Shown here piece after piece: positions 27,370 through 35,408 of a DNA stretch of 64,000 nt. Position 1 is the first letter of the stretch. Each line of letters opens with the position of its first letter. The notes below the pieces were generated by a model. That model ran no database searches, was not told where the DNA came from, and saw nothing but the letters and a program-made list of their open reading frames with translations. The DNA comes from DAHUXD01 sp963805495 (GTDB lineage Bacteria; Acidobacteriota; Thermoanaerobaculia; UBA5066; Gp7-AA6): contig CAWDUQ010000002.1 in NCBI GenBank assembly GCA_963805495.1, forward strand, positions 806,001 to 870,000. Direction: 5' to 3'. Position numbers and translations under genes: made by a program.

Positions 27370-29141
27370 CCGTCCGACCGGCGGGGCGGCTCCAGGCCGA
27401 GCTCGGCGAGCTGTCCGGGCATGACGCCGGCGGGCGCTTTGGTCATCAGGTCGATGCCCGAGGTCGTCTTCGGAAACGCGATCACGTCGCGCAGCGACGT
27501 CGCCCCGGCCGCGATCGCGCAGATGCGGTCGAGGCCGAGAGCGATGCCCCCGTGCGGCGGCGCGCCGTACCGAAGGGCCTCGAGCAGGAAGCCGAAGCGC
27601 TCCCGACCCTCCTCGGGAGAAATGCCGAGGACCCGGAAGACGCGTTCCTGGAGGTCCGCCCGGTGGATGCGGATCGAGCCCGAGCCGAGCTCCCAGCCGT
27701 TGACGACGACGTCGTAGGCCCGGGCGCGCACGCTGCCGGGGTCGGACTCGAGCCGCTCGAGGTCCTCCTCGCGCGGGCCCGTGAACGGGTGATTCATCGG
27801 GAACCACTGTCCGGTCTCCTCGTCCCGGCCGAGGAGCGGGAACTCCGTCACCCAGCAGAAGACGTACTTCGTCTCGTCGACGAGCTTGAGCTCGCGGGCG
27901 GCCTCGGCGCGCAGGGCGGCGAGGGCCGCGAACGCGGCCTTCTCCCGGTCGGCGACGACGAGGAGCAGGTCGCCCTCTCCGACGCCGGCGGCCGCCATGA
28001 GGGCCTCGAGCTGTCCGGGGGTCAGGCTCTTCTTCGCCGGCGACGAAACTTCCCCGCCGGCCTTCTTGATCCAGAGCAGCCCGGCCGCGCCGTGCTCGCG
28101 CGCCTTCTCGGTCAACTCGTCGAGCCTTTTGCGCGAGAATGTGGCTCCGCCCGGCACACGCAGTCCCCGAACCGTGCCGCCCCGTCCCGCGAGCGCCTTC
28201 TCGAAGGGAGCGAAGCCGGTCCCGCTCGCGGCCGGGGAGAGATCGCACAGCGGCAGATCGAAGCGCAGATCGGGGCGGTCGGTCCCGTACCTCTCCATCG
28301 CCTCGCGGAACGTCATGCGCCGGAACGGCCGCACCGCAGCGATGCCGGCTGCGGCAAAAGCCTCGACCAGAAAGGCTTCGACCGTCTCGAAGATGTCCTC
28401 CTCCGTCGGAAACGACATTTCGACGTCGATCTGCGTGAACTCGAACTGGCGGTCGGCCCGCAGGTCCTCGTCCCGGAAGCAGCGCGCGAGCTGGAAGTAC
28501 TTTTCGAAGCCCGACATCATCAGGATCTGCTTGAAGAGCTGGGGCGACTGCGGGAGCGCATACCACTGGCCGCGGTGGACGCGGGACGGCACGAGAAAGT
28601 CGCGCGCGCCCTCGGGCGTCGAGCGGGTCAGCATCGGGGTCTCGACTTCGAGGAACCCCCGGTCGTGAAGGACCTTCCGGACGCGGAAGGCGATCTCGTC
28701 GCGCAGGACGAAGTTCTTCAGCATCGCCGGCCGCCTCAGGTCGAGGTACCGGTATTCGAGCCGCAGCTCCTCGGTCGCGTTCGTACGGTCTTCGACGACG
28801 AAGGGAGGCGTTTCGGAGCGCGCCAGGAACCCGAGGCTTTTCGCGACGACCTCGATCTCGCCGGTCGGAAGCTCCCGATTGCGCTGGCCCTCGCCGCGCA
28901 GGACGACCTCGCCCTCGATCGAAACGACGTCTTCGCTCCGAGCCCCGGACGCCGCGTCGACGGCCTCCCCGGGGCAGCGTGCCCGGTCGAAGACAACCTG
29001 GACGAGGCCGCTGCGGTCCCGGATCGACAGGAAGATCAGCTCGCCGAGGTCGCGGCGGCGCGCGACCCAGCCTTTGAGCAGGACCGGCCGGCCCGCGTCG
29101 ACCGCGCGCAGCTCTCCGGCGGGCTGCCGCCCCGGCTTCAT
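27366..29141 (-). CDS. aspS: Aspartyl-tRNA synthetase, bacterial type
   Basis: A 591-residue class II synthetase. The N-terminal OB-fold anticodon domain carries LLKGWVARRRDLGELIFL and RDRSGLVQVVFD. The catalytic domain has motif 1 (FLEVETPMLTRSTPEGARDF), the flipping-loop region and QSPQLFKQILM, motif 2 (FRDEDLRADRQFEFTQID), the GAD insertion domain (about residues 290-430) and motif 3 (GIALGLDRICAIAAG). It charges tRNA-Asp with aspartate; whether it also misacylates tRNA-Asn in a GatCAB-dependent route cannot be decided here. It overlaps hisS and aroB at both ends. Confidence 0.96.
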   Translation of the reverse strand: MKPGRQPAGELRAVDAGRPVLLKGWVARRRDLGELIFLSIRDRSGLVQVVFDRARCPGEAVDAASGARSEDVVSIEGEVVLRGEGQRNRELPTGEIEVVAKSLGFLARSETPPFVVEDRTNATEELRLEYRYLDLRRPAMLKNFVLRDEIAFRVRKVLHDRGFLEVETPMLTRSTPEGARDFLVPSRVHRGQWYALPQSPQLFKQILMMSGFEKYFQLARCFRDEDLRADRQFEFTQIDVEMSFPTEEDIFETVEAFLVEAFAAAGIAAVRPFRRMTFREAMERYGTDRPDLRFDLPLCDLSPAASGTGFAPFEKALAGRGGTVRGLRVPGGATFSRKRLDELTEKAREHGAAGLLWIKKAGGEVSSPAKKSLTPGQLEALMAAAGVGEGDLLLVVADREKAAFAALAALRAEAARELKLVDETKYVFCWVTEFPLLGRDEETGQWFPMNHPFTGPREEDLERLESDPGSVRARAYDVVVNGWELGSGSIRIHRADLQERVFRVLGISPEEGRERFGFLLEALRYGAPPHGGIALGLDRICAIAAGATSLRDVIAFPKTTSGIDLMTKAPAGVMPGQLAELGLEPPRRSDG

Positions 29142-30436
29142 CGTTCTCTCCCGGCGCCGAGGCGCTCGGGCAGCTCCGCCCGCGGGAACGTCCGCTGCTC
29201 GCCGCTCGTCAGGTCCTTGATCGTCACGGTCTGGTCCTCTCGTTCGCGTGATCCCAGGAGCACCGCGCTCACGGAGCTCGCCGGAAAGACATAGTGGGAA
29301 GGCTCGGCCAGGACGTGCGCCGCCCGGGCGAGGCCCTTGACGATGCCCCGGCCCGTGAGGTCCGTCTCGACGACGGCCTCGGGCAGCGCCGCGCGCAGGT
29401 CCGACGAGACGCCCAGGGCGTAGCGGAACTCGGCCCTGGAGTCCGGAACGACCCAGAAGAGCGGCCGGGTGGGCCGGACGTCCGCCGTCATCGCGGCAAC
29501 CAGACGGTCTTCGCCGATCGCGAAGCCGATCGCCGGCGTCGGCGGCCCGCCGAGCTCGGCGACGAGGCCGTCGTAACGCCCGCCGCCGAGGATCGCGTTC
29601 TGCGCGCCGAGACGCTCGGAGGCGACCTCGAAGACGGTCCGGGTGTAGTAGTCGAGACCCCGGACGATCGCCGCGCTCTCGGAAAACCGCACGCCCGCCT
29701 CCCCGAGGAGGATCTTGAGCTCCTCGTGGTGGCGGCGCGACTCCTCGTCCAGGAAGTCGAGGGTCGAGGGCGCGTCGGCCAGGATCCGCGCGACTTCCGG
29801 GTCCTTCGAATCGAAGAGCCGGAGGGGGTTCTCCTCGAGCCGCCGTCCGTCCTCCGGCCCGAGCGCCGCCGCCTTCGGGCGAACGTGCGCCTGCAGGGCC
29901 TTCGAGAAGGCCGCGCGCGCCTCGCCGCTCGGAATGCAGTTGAGCGTGGCCGTCAGGTCGGTGAAGCCGAGGGCGCCGAGAAAGGCGAACAGCATGATGA
30001 GAACTTCGGCATCGCCGGCGGCCGACGGAACTCCGAGGAGCTCGACTCCGATCTGACGAAACTCGCGGTACCGGCCGGCCTGCGGCTGCTCGTAGCGGAA
30101 TTGGGGACCGGCGTACCAGAGCCGGATCGGCCGGGGCATCTCCTGGAGCCCTCTTTCGACGAGCGCCCGTACGACGCCCGCCGTGTTCTCGGGCCGCAGC
30201 GTCAGCGAGCGCCCCTTGCGGTCCGGAAAGGTGTACATCTCCTTGTGAACGATGTCCGTGGTCTCGCCGACCGAGCGCGCGAAGAGCTCGGTCGACTCGA
30301 AGACGGGCGTTCGGATTTCCCCGTAGCCGAAGGATCCGAACACGCGGCGCGCGGCGGCCTCGACGGCGGCGAATTTCTCGCTGTCGGGCGGCAGGAGGTC
30401 GTGCGTGCCCTTGGGCGCCCGGAGCTTCCCGCTCAC
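29138..30436 (-). CDS. hisS: Histidyl-tRNA synthetase
   Basis: A 432-residue class II synthetase. It shows PKGTHDLLPPDSEKF at the start, FGYGEIRTPVFESTELFARSVGE (motif 1), LTLRPENTAGVVRALVE, RLWYAGPQFRYEQPQAGRYRE (motif 2), the histidine-specific LDYYTRTVFEVASERLG and GFAIGEDRLVAAM (motif 3) and a C-terminal anticodon-binding domain. Start GTG at 30436, overlapping the carbonic anhydrase stop (GTGA). The stop overlaps aspS (ATGA). Order hisS-aspS is common in bacteria. Confidence 0.96.
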   Translation of the reverse strand: MSGKLRAPKGTHDLLPPDSEKFAAVEAAARRVFGSFGYGEIRTPVFESTELFARSVGETTDIVHKEMYTFPDRKGRSLTLRPENTAGVVRALVERGLQEMPRPIRLWYAGPQFRYEQPQAGRYREFRQIGVELLGVPSAAGDAEVLIMLFAFLGALGFTDLTATLNCIPSGEARAAFSKALQAHVRPKAAALGPEDGRRLEENPLRLFDSKDPEVARILADAPSTLDFLDEESRRHHEELKILLGEAGVRFSESAAIVRGLDYYTRTVFEVASERLGAQNAILGGGRYDGLVAELGGPPTPAIGFAIGEDRLVAAMTADVRPTRPLFWVVPDSRAEFRYALGVSSDLRAALPEAVVETDLTGRGIVKGLARAAHVLAEPSHYVFPASSVSAVLLGSREREDQTVTIKDLTSGEQRTFPRAELPERLGAGRER

Positions 30437-30966
30437 CGGGCCCAGGCCCCGTCGATCCTGAAGTACTCCTCTTTGTAGCCGAGATAGTTGCGGTGGTAGT
30501 GCTTCAGGTCCTCGACCTCGGTGTCGGAGAGCTCCCGGATCTTCCGGGCCGGCGAGCCGAGCCAGAGTGTCCGCGCGGGGACGATCGTCCGCGGGGTCAC
30601 CAGCGCCCCGGCCCCGATGAATGCCGACTCACCCACGTCCGCTCCGTCCAACACGGTCGCGCGGATCCCGATCAAGGCACCCCGTCGCACCGTCGCGCCG
30701 TGAACGATCGCGCCGTGGCCGAGCGTCACCTCCTCCTCGAGGATCGTGGGGTGCGTCCCGGCCGTCACGTGGATCGCGCAGTTGTCCTGGATGTTGGTCC
30801 GGGCGCCGATCCGGATGAAGTGACAGTCCCCGCGAACGACCGAGTTGTACCAGACGGAGACGTCGTCTCCGAGGACGACGTCTCCGATCACGGCGGCCGT
30901 CTCGGCGAGGTAGACGCGCTCTCCGAGCCGGGGCGATTTTCCCGCGTAGGCTTTCAGGATACCCAT
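30433..30966 (-). CDS. Gamma carbonic anhydrase-like hexapeptide-repeat protein
   Basis: A 177-residue left-handed beta-helix protein of the gamma carbonic anhydrase/YrdA family. The hexapeptide repeats include VIGDVVLGDDVSVWYNSVVRG. The three zinc-binding histidines of the family are found in IHVTAGTH (first) and LGHGAIVHG (second and third). The C-terminal helix (DTEVEDLKHYHRNYLGY) is typical. Members bind metal but carbonic anhydrase activity is not always shown. The ATG at 30966 (GILKAYAGKSPRLGE) is chosen; another start at 30978 is possible. The gene is 24 bp downstream of tsaC and overlaps hisS. Confidence 0.85.
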   Translation of the reverse strand: MGILKAYAGKSPRLGERVYLAETAAVIGDVVLGDDVSVWYNSVVRGDCHFIRIGARTNIQDNCAIHVTAGTHPTILEEEVTLGHGAIVHGATVRRGALIGIRATVLDGADVGESAFIGAGALVTPRTIVPARTLWLGSPARKIRELSDTEVEDLKHYHRNYLGYKEEYFRIDGAWAR

Positions 30967-30990
30967 GAAAACGCGCAATTTAGCACGGAT

Positions 30991-31602
30991 TCAGAGGCTC
31001 TCCGGCGGCCAGGGGAACGCTCCCGCGCGGAGCCTGCGCGCCGGATCGACGGTCGCGTCGACGAGCGTCGACGGGAGGCCGCCCGGCGTGCGTCCGCCGT
31101 CGACGAGAACGTCGATATCTCCGTCGAAGAGGCGAGCCACCTCGTCCGGATCGACGCACGGCCGGGCCCCCGAGCGATTGGCGCTCGTCGCCGTCACGGG
31201 CCCGATGCGCTCCAGGAGCCGGCGCAGGGACACATGCGCCGGCAGCCGGACGCCGAGCGTGGGCAGGCCGAGAGAGGCTGCGATCGGCGCGCGAAGCGGC
31301 AGGACGACCGTGAGCGGCGCCGGCCAGAGCCCGAAAAACCTGGCGAGGGTCGCGGGCGCCGCCGTCACGCCGAGAGACTCGAGCTGCGCGCGCCCGGAAA
31401 AGAGCACCAGGAGCGCCTTGGTTTCGTCGCGGCCTTTCGCTCCGAGGATGCGCTCGACTCCCTCCCGGCTGCAGGGGTCGGCGGCCAGCCCGTAGAAGGT
31501 CTCGGTCGGGACGGCAGCGACTCCCCCGCGGGCGAGCCGCTCCCCGAGCGCGGTTGACTCCCCCGGCGACGCGAGGAGGTCTTCGAGGGCGATCCGCCGC
31601 AT
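30991..31602 (-). CDS. tsaC: L-threonylcarbamoyladenylate synthase (TsaC/Sua5 type)
   Basis: TsaC/Sua5 makes threonylcarbamoyl-AMP from threonine, bicarbonate and ATP, the first step of t6A tRNA modification. The 203-residue protein shows GGVAAVPTETFYGLAADPCS, ILGAKGRDETKALLVL, FWPAPLTVVL-like residues (FGLWPAPLTVVL) and GVRLPAHVSLRRLL, then VTATSANRSGARP. It has only the catalytic domain, so it is the short TsaC form. TsaE is encoded at 9.8 kb. The start at 31602 is 2 bp after the stop of the ThiF-like gene. Confidence 0.92.
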   Translation of the reverse strand: MRRIALEDLLASPGESTALGERLARGGVAAVPTETFYGLAADPCSREGVERILGAKGRDETKALLVLFSGRAQLESLGVTAAPATLARFFGLWPAPLTVVLPLRAPIAASLGLPTLGVRLPAHVSLRRLLERIGPVTATSANRSGARPCVDPDEVARLFDGDIDVLVDGGRTPGGLPSTLVDATVDPARRLRAGAFPWPPESL

Positions 31603-31604
31603 GG

Positions 31605-32633
31605 TCAGCTCCCGATGTAGCGGTCGTAGAGCGAGCGCGCCCGTAGCGGGTCGGAGGTCCCGCGCACGACGCAGCGCCCGTCGGGAAAGATCGTCAGGCT
31701 GACGTCCTCGACGTCCGCGTTCAGTAGCTGGGGCGAGCGCCGGACGCGGCCGAGCGGCGAGAGCCGGCGTTCCAGCAGGTCGAAGTCGGGCCGGGAACCC
31801 GCGGCGGGCCGCACCTGGACCGACTGGCGCCCGCAGAGCTTGACGAGCTCGGAGGCACCCTCGCCCTCGAGCGCGGGAAAGCGCCCACGTGCGCAGACCG
31901 GGCAGGCCGGCGACGGCCGCGCCGCCTCGAACAGGCGTCGCGAGGTGAAACCGCCGTCCCACGCCGAGAGGACCAGCATCCCCGACGACGGTGCCTTTCC
32001 GCACGCCAGGCGCAGCACTTCCGTCATCGCGAGGGACGCGACGAGCGGCGGCAGCGTCGGGACCACCCCGACCGTGTCGCACGTCGGGCCCGAGCCCGCC
32101 GGCGGGAGCTCCTCGAGGTAGCAGCGCAGGCACGGTGTCCGGCCGGGCATCGAAACGGCGACCCGTCCTTCGGCGCCGACGCAGGCCGCGTAGAGCGAGG
32201 GGCGGCGGAGAGCGCGCGCCGCGTCCGAGACGAGAAGCCGGGTTTCGAAATTGTCGGAGCCGTCGAAGAGGACGTCGTGGCCGCCGAGGACTTCCCGGGC
32301 GTTGGATGCGTCGAGGTCCGCGACGACCGCTCGCACCGGCACGGAGGGATCGATTTCACACAGGCGCGCCGCCGCCGCTTCGGCCTTGGGCGCGATCCGG
32401 GCGGCGTCCTCGGCGTCGTAGAGAAACTGCCGCGCGAGATTCGACGGCTCGACGACGTCGCGGTCCACGATCGTCAGTCGCGCGAACCCCGCGCGCACCG
32501 CCATCTCGGCCGCGGCCGCGCCCACGGCGCCGGCCCCCACGAAGGCGATCGAGAAGCGCGCGATGCCCTCCTGCCCCTCCCTCCCGATCCCGGGAAAGAG
32601 GATCGACCGGGAATGACGCTCGTCGCCGCTCAC
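31605..32633 (-). CDS. ThiF/MoeB-type adenylyltransferase (E1-like)
   Basis: A 342-residue E1-like protein that adenylates the C-terminus of a small ubiquitin-like sulfur carrier. The Rossmann nucleotide-binding site is FVGAGAVGAAAAEMAVRAG (31-49), followed by DRDVVEPSNLARQFLY and DGSDNFETRLLVSD. Zinc-binding cysteines are in TPCLRCYLEE and SPACPVCARG. The C-terminal 80 residues (LCGRQSVQVRP ... DVSLTIFPDGRCVVRGT) are a domain often found in ThiF-like proteins. Whether it serves thiamine, molybdopterin or another sulfur pathway is unclear; no ThiS/MoaD partner is nearby. The GTG at 32633 overlaps the recN stop. Confidence 0.85.
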   Translation of the reverse strand: MSGDERHSRSILFPGIGREGQEGIARFSIAFVGAGAVGAAAAEMAVRAGFARLTIVDRDVVEPSNLARQFLYDAEDAARIAPKAEAAAARLCEIDPSVPVRAVVADLDASNAREVLGGHDVLFDGSDNFETRLLVSDAARALRRPSLYAACVGAEGRVAVSMPGRTPCLRCYLEELPPAGSGPTCDTVGVVPTLPPLVASLAMTEVLRLACGKAPSSGMLVLSAWDGGFTSRRLFEAARPSPACPVCARGRFPALEGEGASELVKLCGRQSVQVRPAAGSRPDFDLLERRLSPLGRVRRSPQLLNADVEDVSLTIFPDGRCVVRGTSDPLRARSLYDRYIGS

Positions 32634-34294
32634 CGGGCCGCCTCCAGCAGCGTCCGCGCGTGCTTCAGGGCCGTGTCGGGCACCTTCTCGCCGGCCAGCA
32701 TCCGGGCGATCTCCGCAACGCGCTCGGCTCCCTCCAGCCGGCGCACGAGGGCGACCGTGCGGCCCCGGGACTCCCGCTTCTCGGCGAGGTAGTGCGTCGC
32801 GGCGAGAGCGGCGATCTGGGGAACGTGCGTCACGCACAGGACCTGGTCCTGCGCGGCCAGGCCGCGCAGCTTCCGGCCGACGACCTCGGCCACGCGTCCT
32901 CCGATCCCGGCATCGACCTCGTCGAAGACGAGCGTGCGGCCGGCGCCCTTCTTCCCGGCGGAGACGGACCGGATCGCCAGCTGCAGCCTCGAGAGTTCGC
33001 CGCCCGAGGCGATCTTCTCGAGGGGTTTCTCGGGCTCGCCCGGATTCGGCGCGAAGAGGAACACCGCGCGCTCGAGACCGTTCGGGCGCGGGACTTCCGG
33101 CGCGAGGTCCTCGAGGGCGACCCGCAACCGCGCCTTCTCGAGGGCGAGGCCCCGGAGCTCCTTCTCGACCCCGGACGAGAATTTTTCCGAAGCCGCCTTC
33201 CGCCGGCGCGAGAGCACCGCCGCCGCGGCCCGATAGGTCTCCGCGGCCCCGGCCGCATCCCTGCGCCGGCGCTCGAGCGCGTCCTCCACGTTCAAAAGCT
33301 CGGCCCGCTCCTCCTTGAGGTCGGCGAGGCGAGCGAGGATGTCGGTGACGGACGCGCCGTACTTCTTCTTGAGGCGCGACAGCTGATCGAGGCGCGTCTC
33401 GACCGCGGTCAGCCGCGACGGGTCTTCCTCGATCGAGGCCGCCGCGTCCCGAGCCGCGGCCGCGAGGTCGGCGATGCGCCGCTTCAGGTCCTCGGCCTCG
33501 CCGTAGTGCGCCGCGAGGCGCGCATCGATCGCGGAGAGCTCCGCGAAAGCGCGGGCGGCTTCTCCGAGCCGGTCGGCCGCCGAGCCCTCGGCTTCCGACA
33601 GCGCGTTCAGGGCCGCCTCGCCCGCGCCCCGGATCCGGTCGGCGTGGAGGAGGCGATCGCGCTCGGCCGGCAGGTCCTTCTCCTCGGTCTCCGTCGGGCC
33701 GACCGACTCGATCTCGCGGACCTGAAAGTCGAGCATCTCCAGGCGCTCTTCACGCTGCCGCCGCGAAGTCTCGAGGGCCGCGAGCCGCTCCCGCGCCTCG
33801 CTCCAGCGAGCCGCCGCCGCCCCGACCGACACGCGCTCTTCGTCCGTCTTCGCGAAGGCGTCGAGCAGCTCGAGCGCCGTCCCCGCGTCGGTCAGCTCCT
33901 GCTCCGAGCTCTGCCCGTGGATCGCGACGAGCCGCTCGCCGAGGCGGGCAAGCGTGCGCACCGCGACCGGCTCGTCCTCGACGAAGGCCCGGCCCCGTCC
34001 GTCCGGTGTCAGCTCGCGGCGCAGCAGAAGCCGTTCCGAGTCGGGCAGGCCCGCCTCCACGAGCAGCGCGCGCACCGCGGAGGATGCGTCGAACTCGGCC
34101 GACACCGTCAGCCGCGGGGCTCCCTGCCGGATGAGATCGGCCGACCCCCGGCCCCCCGCGATCAGGGCGAGGGCGTCGACCAGAATCGACTTGCCCGCGC
34201 CGGTCTCCCCCGTCACGACCGTGAGACCCCGGTCGAGCTCGAGCTCGAGGTCCTCGACGATCGCGAGATTCCTGACCGTCAGCCGACGGAGCAC
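32630..34294 (-). CDS. recN: DNA repair protein RecN
   Basis: A 554-residue SMC-like ATPase involved in double-strand break repair. The N-terminal half reads VRNLAIVEDLELELDRGLTVVTGETGAGKSILVDAL, with Walker A GETGAGKS. A coiled-coil arm region occupies about residues 160-360. The C-terminal half holds FAPNPGEPEKPLEKIASGGELSRLQLAI (signature) and RTLVFDEVDAGIGGRVAEVVG (Walker B), and QVLCVTHVPQIAALA. Domain order and length fit RecN. It lies 16 bases after the acyltransferase stop and overlaps the ThiF-like gene at its end (GTGA). Confidence 0.95.
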   Translation of the reverse strand: MLRRLTVRNLAIVEDLELELDRGLTVVTGETGAGKSILVDALALIAGGRGSADLIRQGAPRLTVSAEFDASSAVRALLVEAGLPDSERLLLRRELTPDGRGRAFVEDEPVAVRTLARLGERLVAIHGQSSEQELTDAGTALELLDAFAKTDEERVSVGAAAARWSEARERLAALETSRRQREERLEMLDFQVREIESVGPTETEEKDLPAERDRLLHADRIRGAGEAALNALSEAEGSAADRLGEAARAFAELSAIDARLAAHYGEAEDLKRRIADLAAAARDAAASIEEDPSRLTAVETRLDQLSRLKKKYGASVTDILARLADLKEERAELLNVEDALERRRRDAAGAAETYRAAAAVLSRRRKAASEKFSSGVEKELRGLALEKARLRVALEDLAPEVPRPNGLERAVFLFAPNPGEPEKPLEKIASGGELSRLQLAIRSVSAGKKGAGRTLVFDEVDAGIGGRVAEVVGRKLRGLAAQDQVLCVTHVPQIAALAATHYLAEKRESRGRTVALVRRLEGAERVAEIARMLAGEKVPDTALKHARTLLEAAR

Positions 34295-34310
34295 GCGGGA
34301 GAGTCTATCG

Positions 34311-35093
34311 CTACGGCTTGGCGCTCTTCTGCCCGATGGGCCGGGCCGGAATCCCGCCGACGACCGCGCCCGGCTCGACCGGCTTGGAGGCGACGCCCAT
34401 CGAGCCCACGATGGCGTCCTTGCCCACCTTGACGCCCGAGAGGATCACGGAATGGTACGTGACGCGGGAGCGGTCACCGATCTCGGTCCGCGCGAGCGAT
34501 ATGTCCTGGATGTCCTCGACAGCGTGCGAGTGCGAGTAGATGTTGGCGTAGTCCGAGATCGACGCGTCGTCGCCGATCACGACCTCGCCGCGGTCGTCGA
34601 TCAGGACGTTGCGGTGGATCGTGACGTTGTCGCCGACCGACAGGTTGTACCCGAACGAGAGCTCGAGCTCGTGGAAGATCCGGACCCTTTTTCCGCACTT
34701 CTTGAAGACCCGCTGCGCGAGCATGTAGCGCATCTGCGTCCCGAGGCGGACGTTGCGCCCGACGGGCGAGTGATCGAACATCTGCCAGAACCAGAGCAGG
34801 GGTTTGACGGGCGCCCACCGGGCAGGGTCGAGCTCGCGGTAGTACTCGGCCTCGAGCGTCCCGTTGCGGGGGTCGAACGAGGCCACGAGCGCCTTCGTCG
34901 CGAGGGGCACGTTCGGGTCCGCGAGCAGCGCGTCGTGGTCGACCTGGCGGCCGAGATAGAGCTGGGCCAGCGCGTCCCGGACGACCACGTTGCGGTCGAG
35001 CGACCGGTCGTCGAACTTCTCGGCCAGTCGGGCGACGAAGCGCGGAAAGATGTCTTCGCCGGCCGGGCCGATCGGAAAATCCCTCAGGGGCAT
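34311..35093 (-). CDS. Left-handed beta-helix acyltransferase
   Basis: A 260-residue protein. The N-terminal 120 residues are helical (PIGPAGEDIFPRFVARLAEK). From about residue 125 a hexapeptide-repeat acyltransferase domain runs to near the end: VGRNVRLGTQMRYMLA, SVGDNVTIHRNVLIDD, VVIGDDASISDYANIYSHSH, and SRVTYHSVILSGVKVGKDAI. The YSHSH histidine could be the catalytic base. It resembles maltose/galactoside O-acetyltransferase-like proteins, though the substrate is unknown. A TTGACT-17-TACGGT promoter ends 8 bases before the ATG, suggesting a leaderless transcript; an upstream TTG at 35111 lies beyond the -10 and is unlikely. Confidence 0.8.
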   Translation of the reverse strand: MPLRDFPIGPAGEDIFPRFVARLAEKFDDRSLDRNVVVRDALAQLYLGRQVDHDALLADPNVPLATKALVASFDPRNGTLEAEYYRELDPARWAPVKPLLWFWQMFDHSPVGRNVRLGTQMRYMLAQRVFKKCGKRVRIFHELELSFGYNLSVGDNVTIHRNVLIDDRGEVVIGDDASISDYANIYSHSHAVEDIQDISLARTEIGDRSRVTYHSVILSGVKVGKDAIVGSMGVASKPVEPGAVVGGIPARPIGQKSAKP

Positions 35094-35408
35094 GGCGCGC
35101 CACCGTAGCAAAGGGGTCCGGTTGAGTCAAACCGCTCGAGACGGCCGCGCCGCCGGCGACGTGCGCAGGACGATTGACGGCAGCCGTCCGGCCGGCCGCG
35201 CGATTCAAAGCCTCTCGAGTGCCCTCGGAGATCCGGGCGCGACCGCCGAAAAGGACGGGGTCGCCGGAAACGTTTCCACGACCTGGACCGCTCTCCAGGA
35301 CAACGTCGGGAAGCTCTCCGGACTCCGCGGCCAGTAGGCGTTGGCGGGAGGACGCGGGCGGGCCGGCGGCCCGTCCGCGTCTCGGCAACGGGCCGCGGCG
35401 CGCGGCGA
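35094..35408. other. Intergenic stretch with no clear gene
   Basis: This 315-bp gap separates the acyltransferase promoter from the pepA stop. On the plus strand, GTG at 35161 opens a 58-codon frame that stops at 35337. Its third-position GC is high, as in real genes here, and the end reads NVSTTWTALQDNVGKLSG, yet it has no ribosome binding site and resembles nothing I know. It could be a remnant or a small protein. No other structure is evident. Confidence 0.3.
35102..35130 (-). promoter_or_regulatory. Sigma-70-type promoter, probably giving a leaderless mRNA
   Basis: On the minus strand TTGACT (35130-35125), a 17-bp spacer, then TACGGT (35107-35102). The ATG of the acyltransferase begins 8 bases after the -10, so transcription would start at or within two bases of the A of the ATG. 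It is likely to drive the long downstream run from the acyltransferase through recN. Confidence 0.7.
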
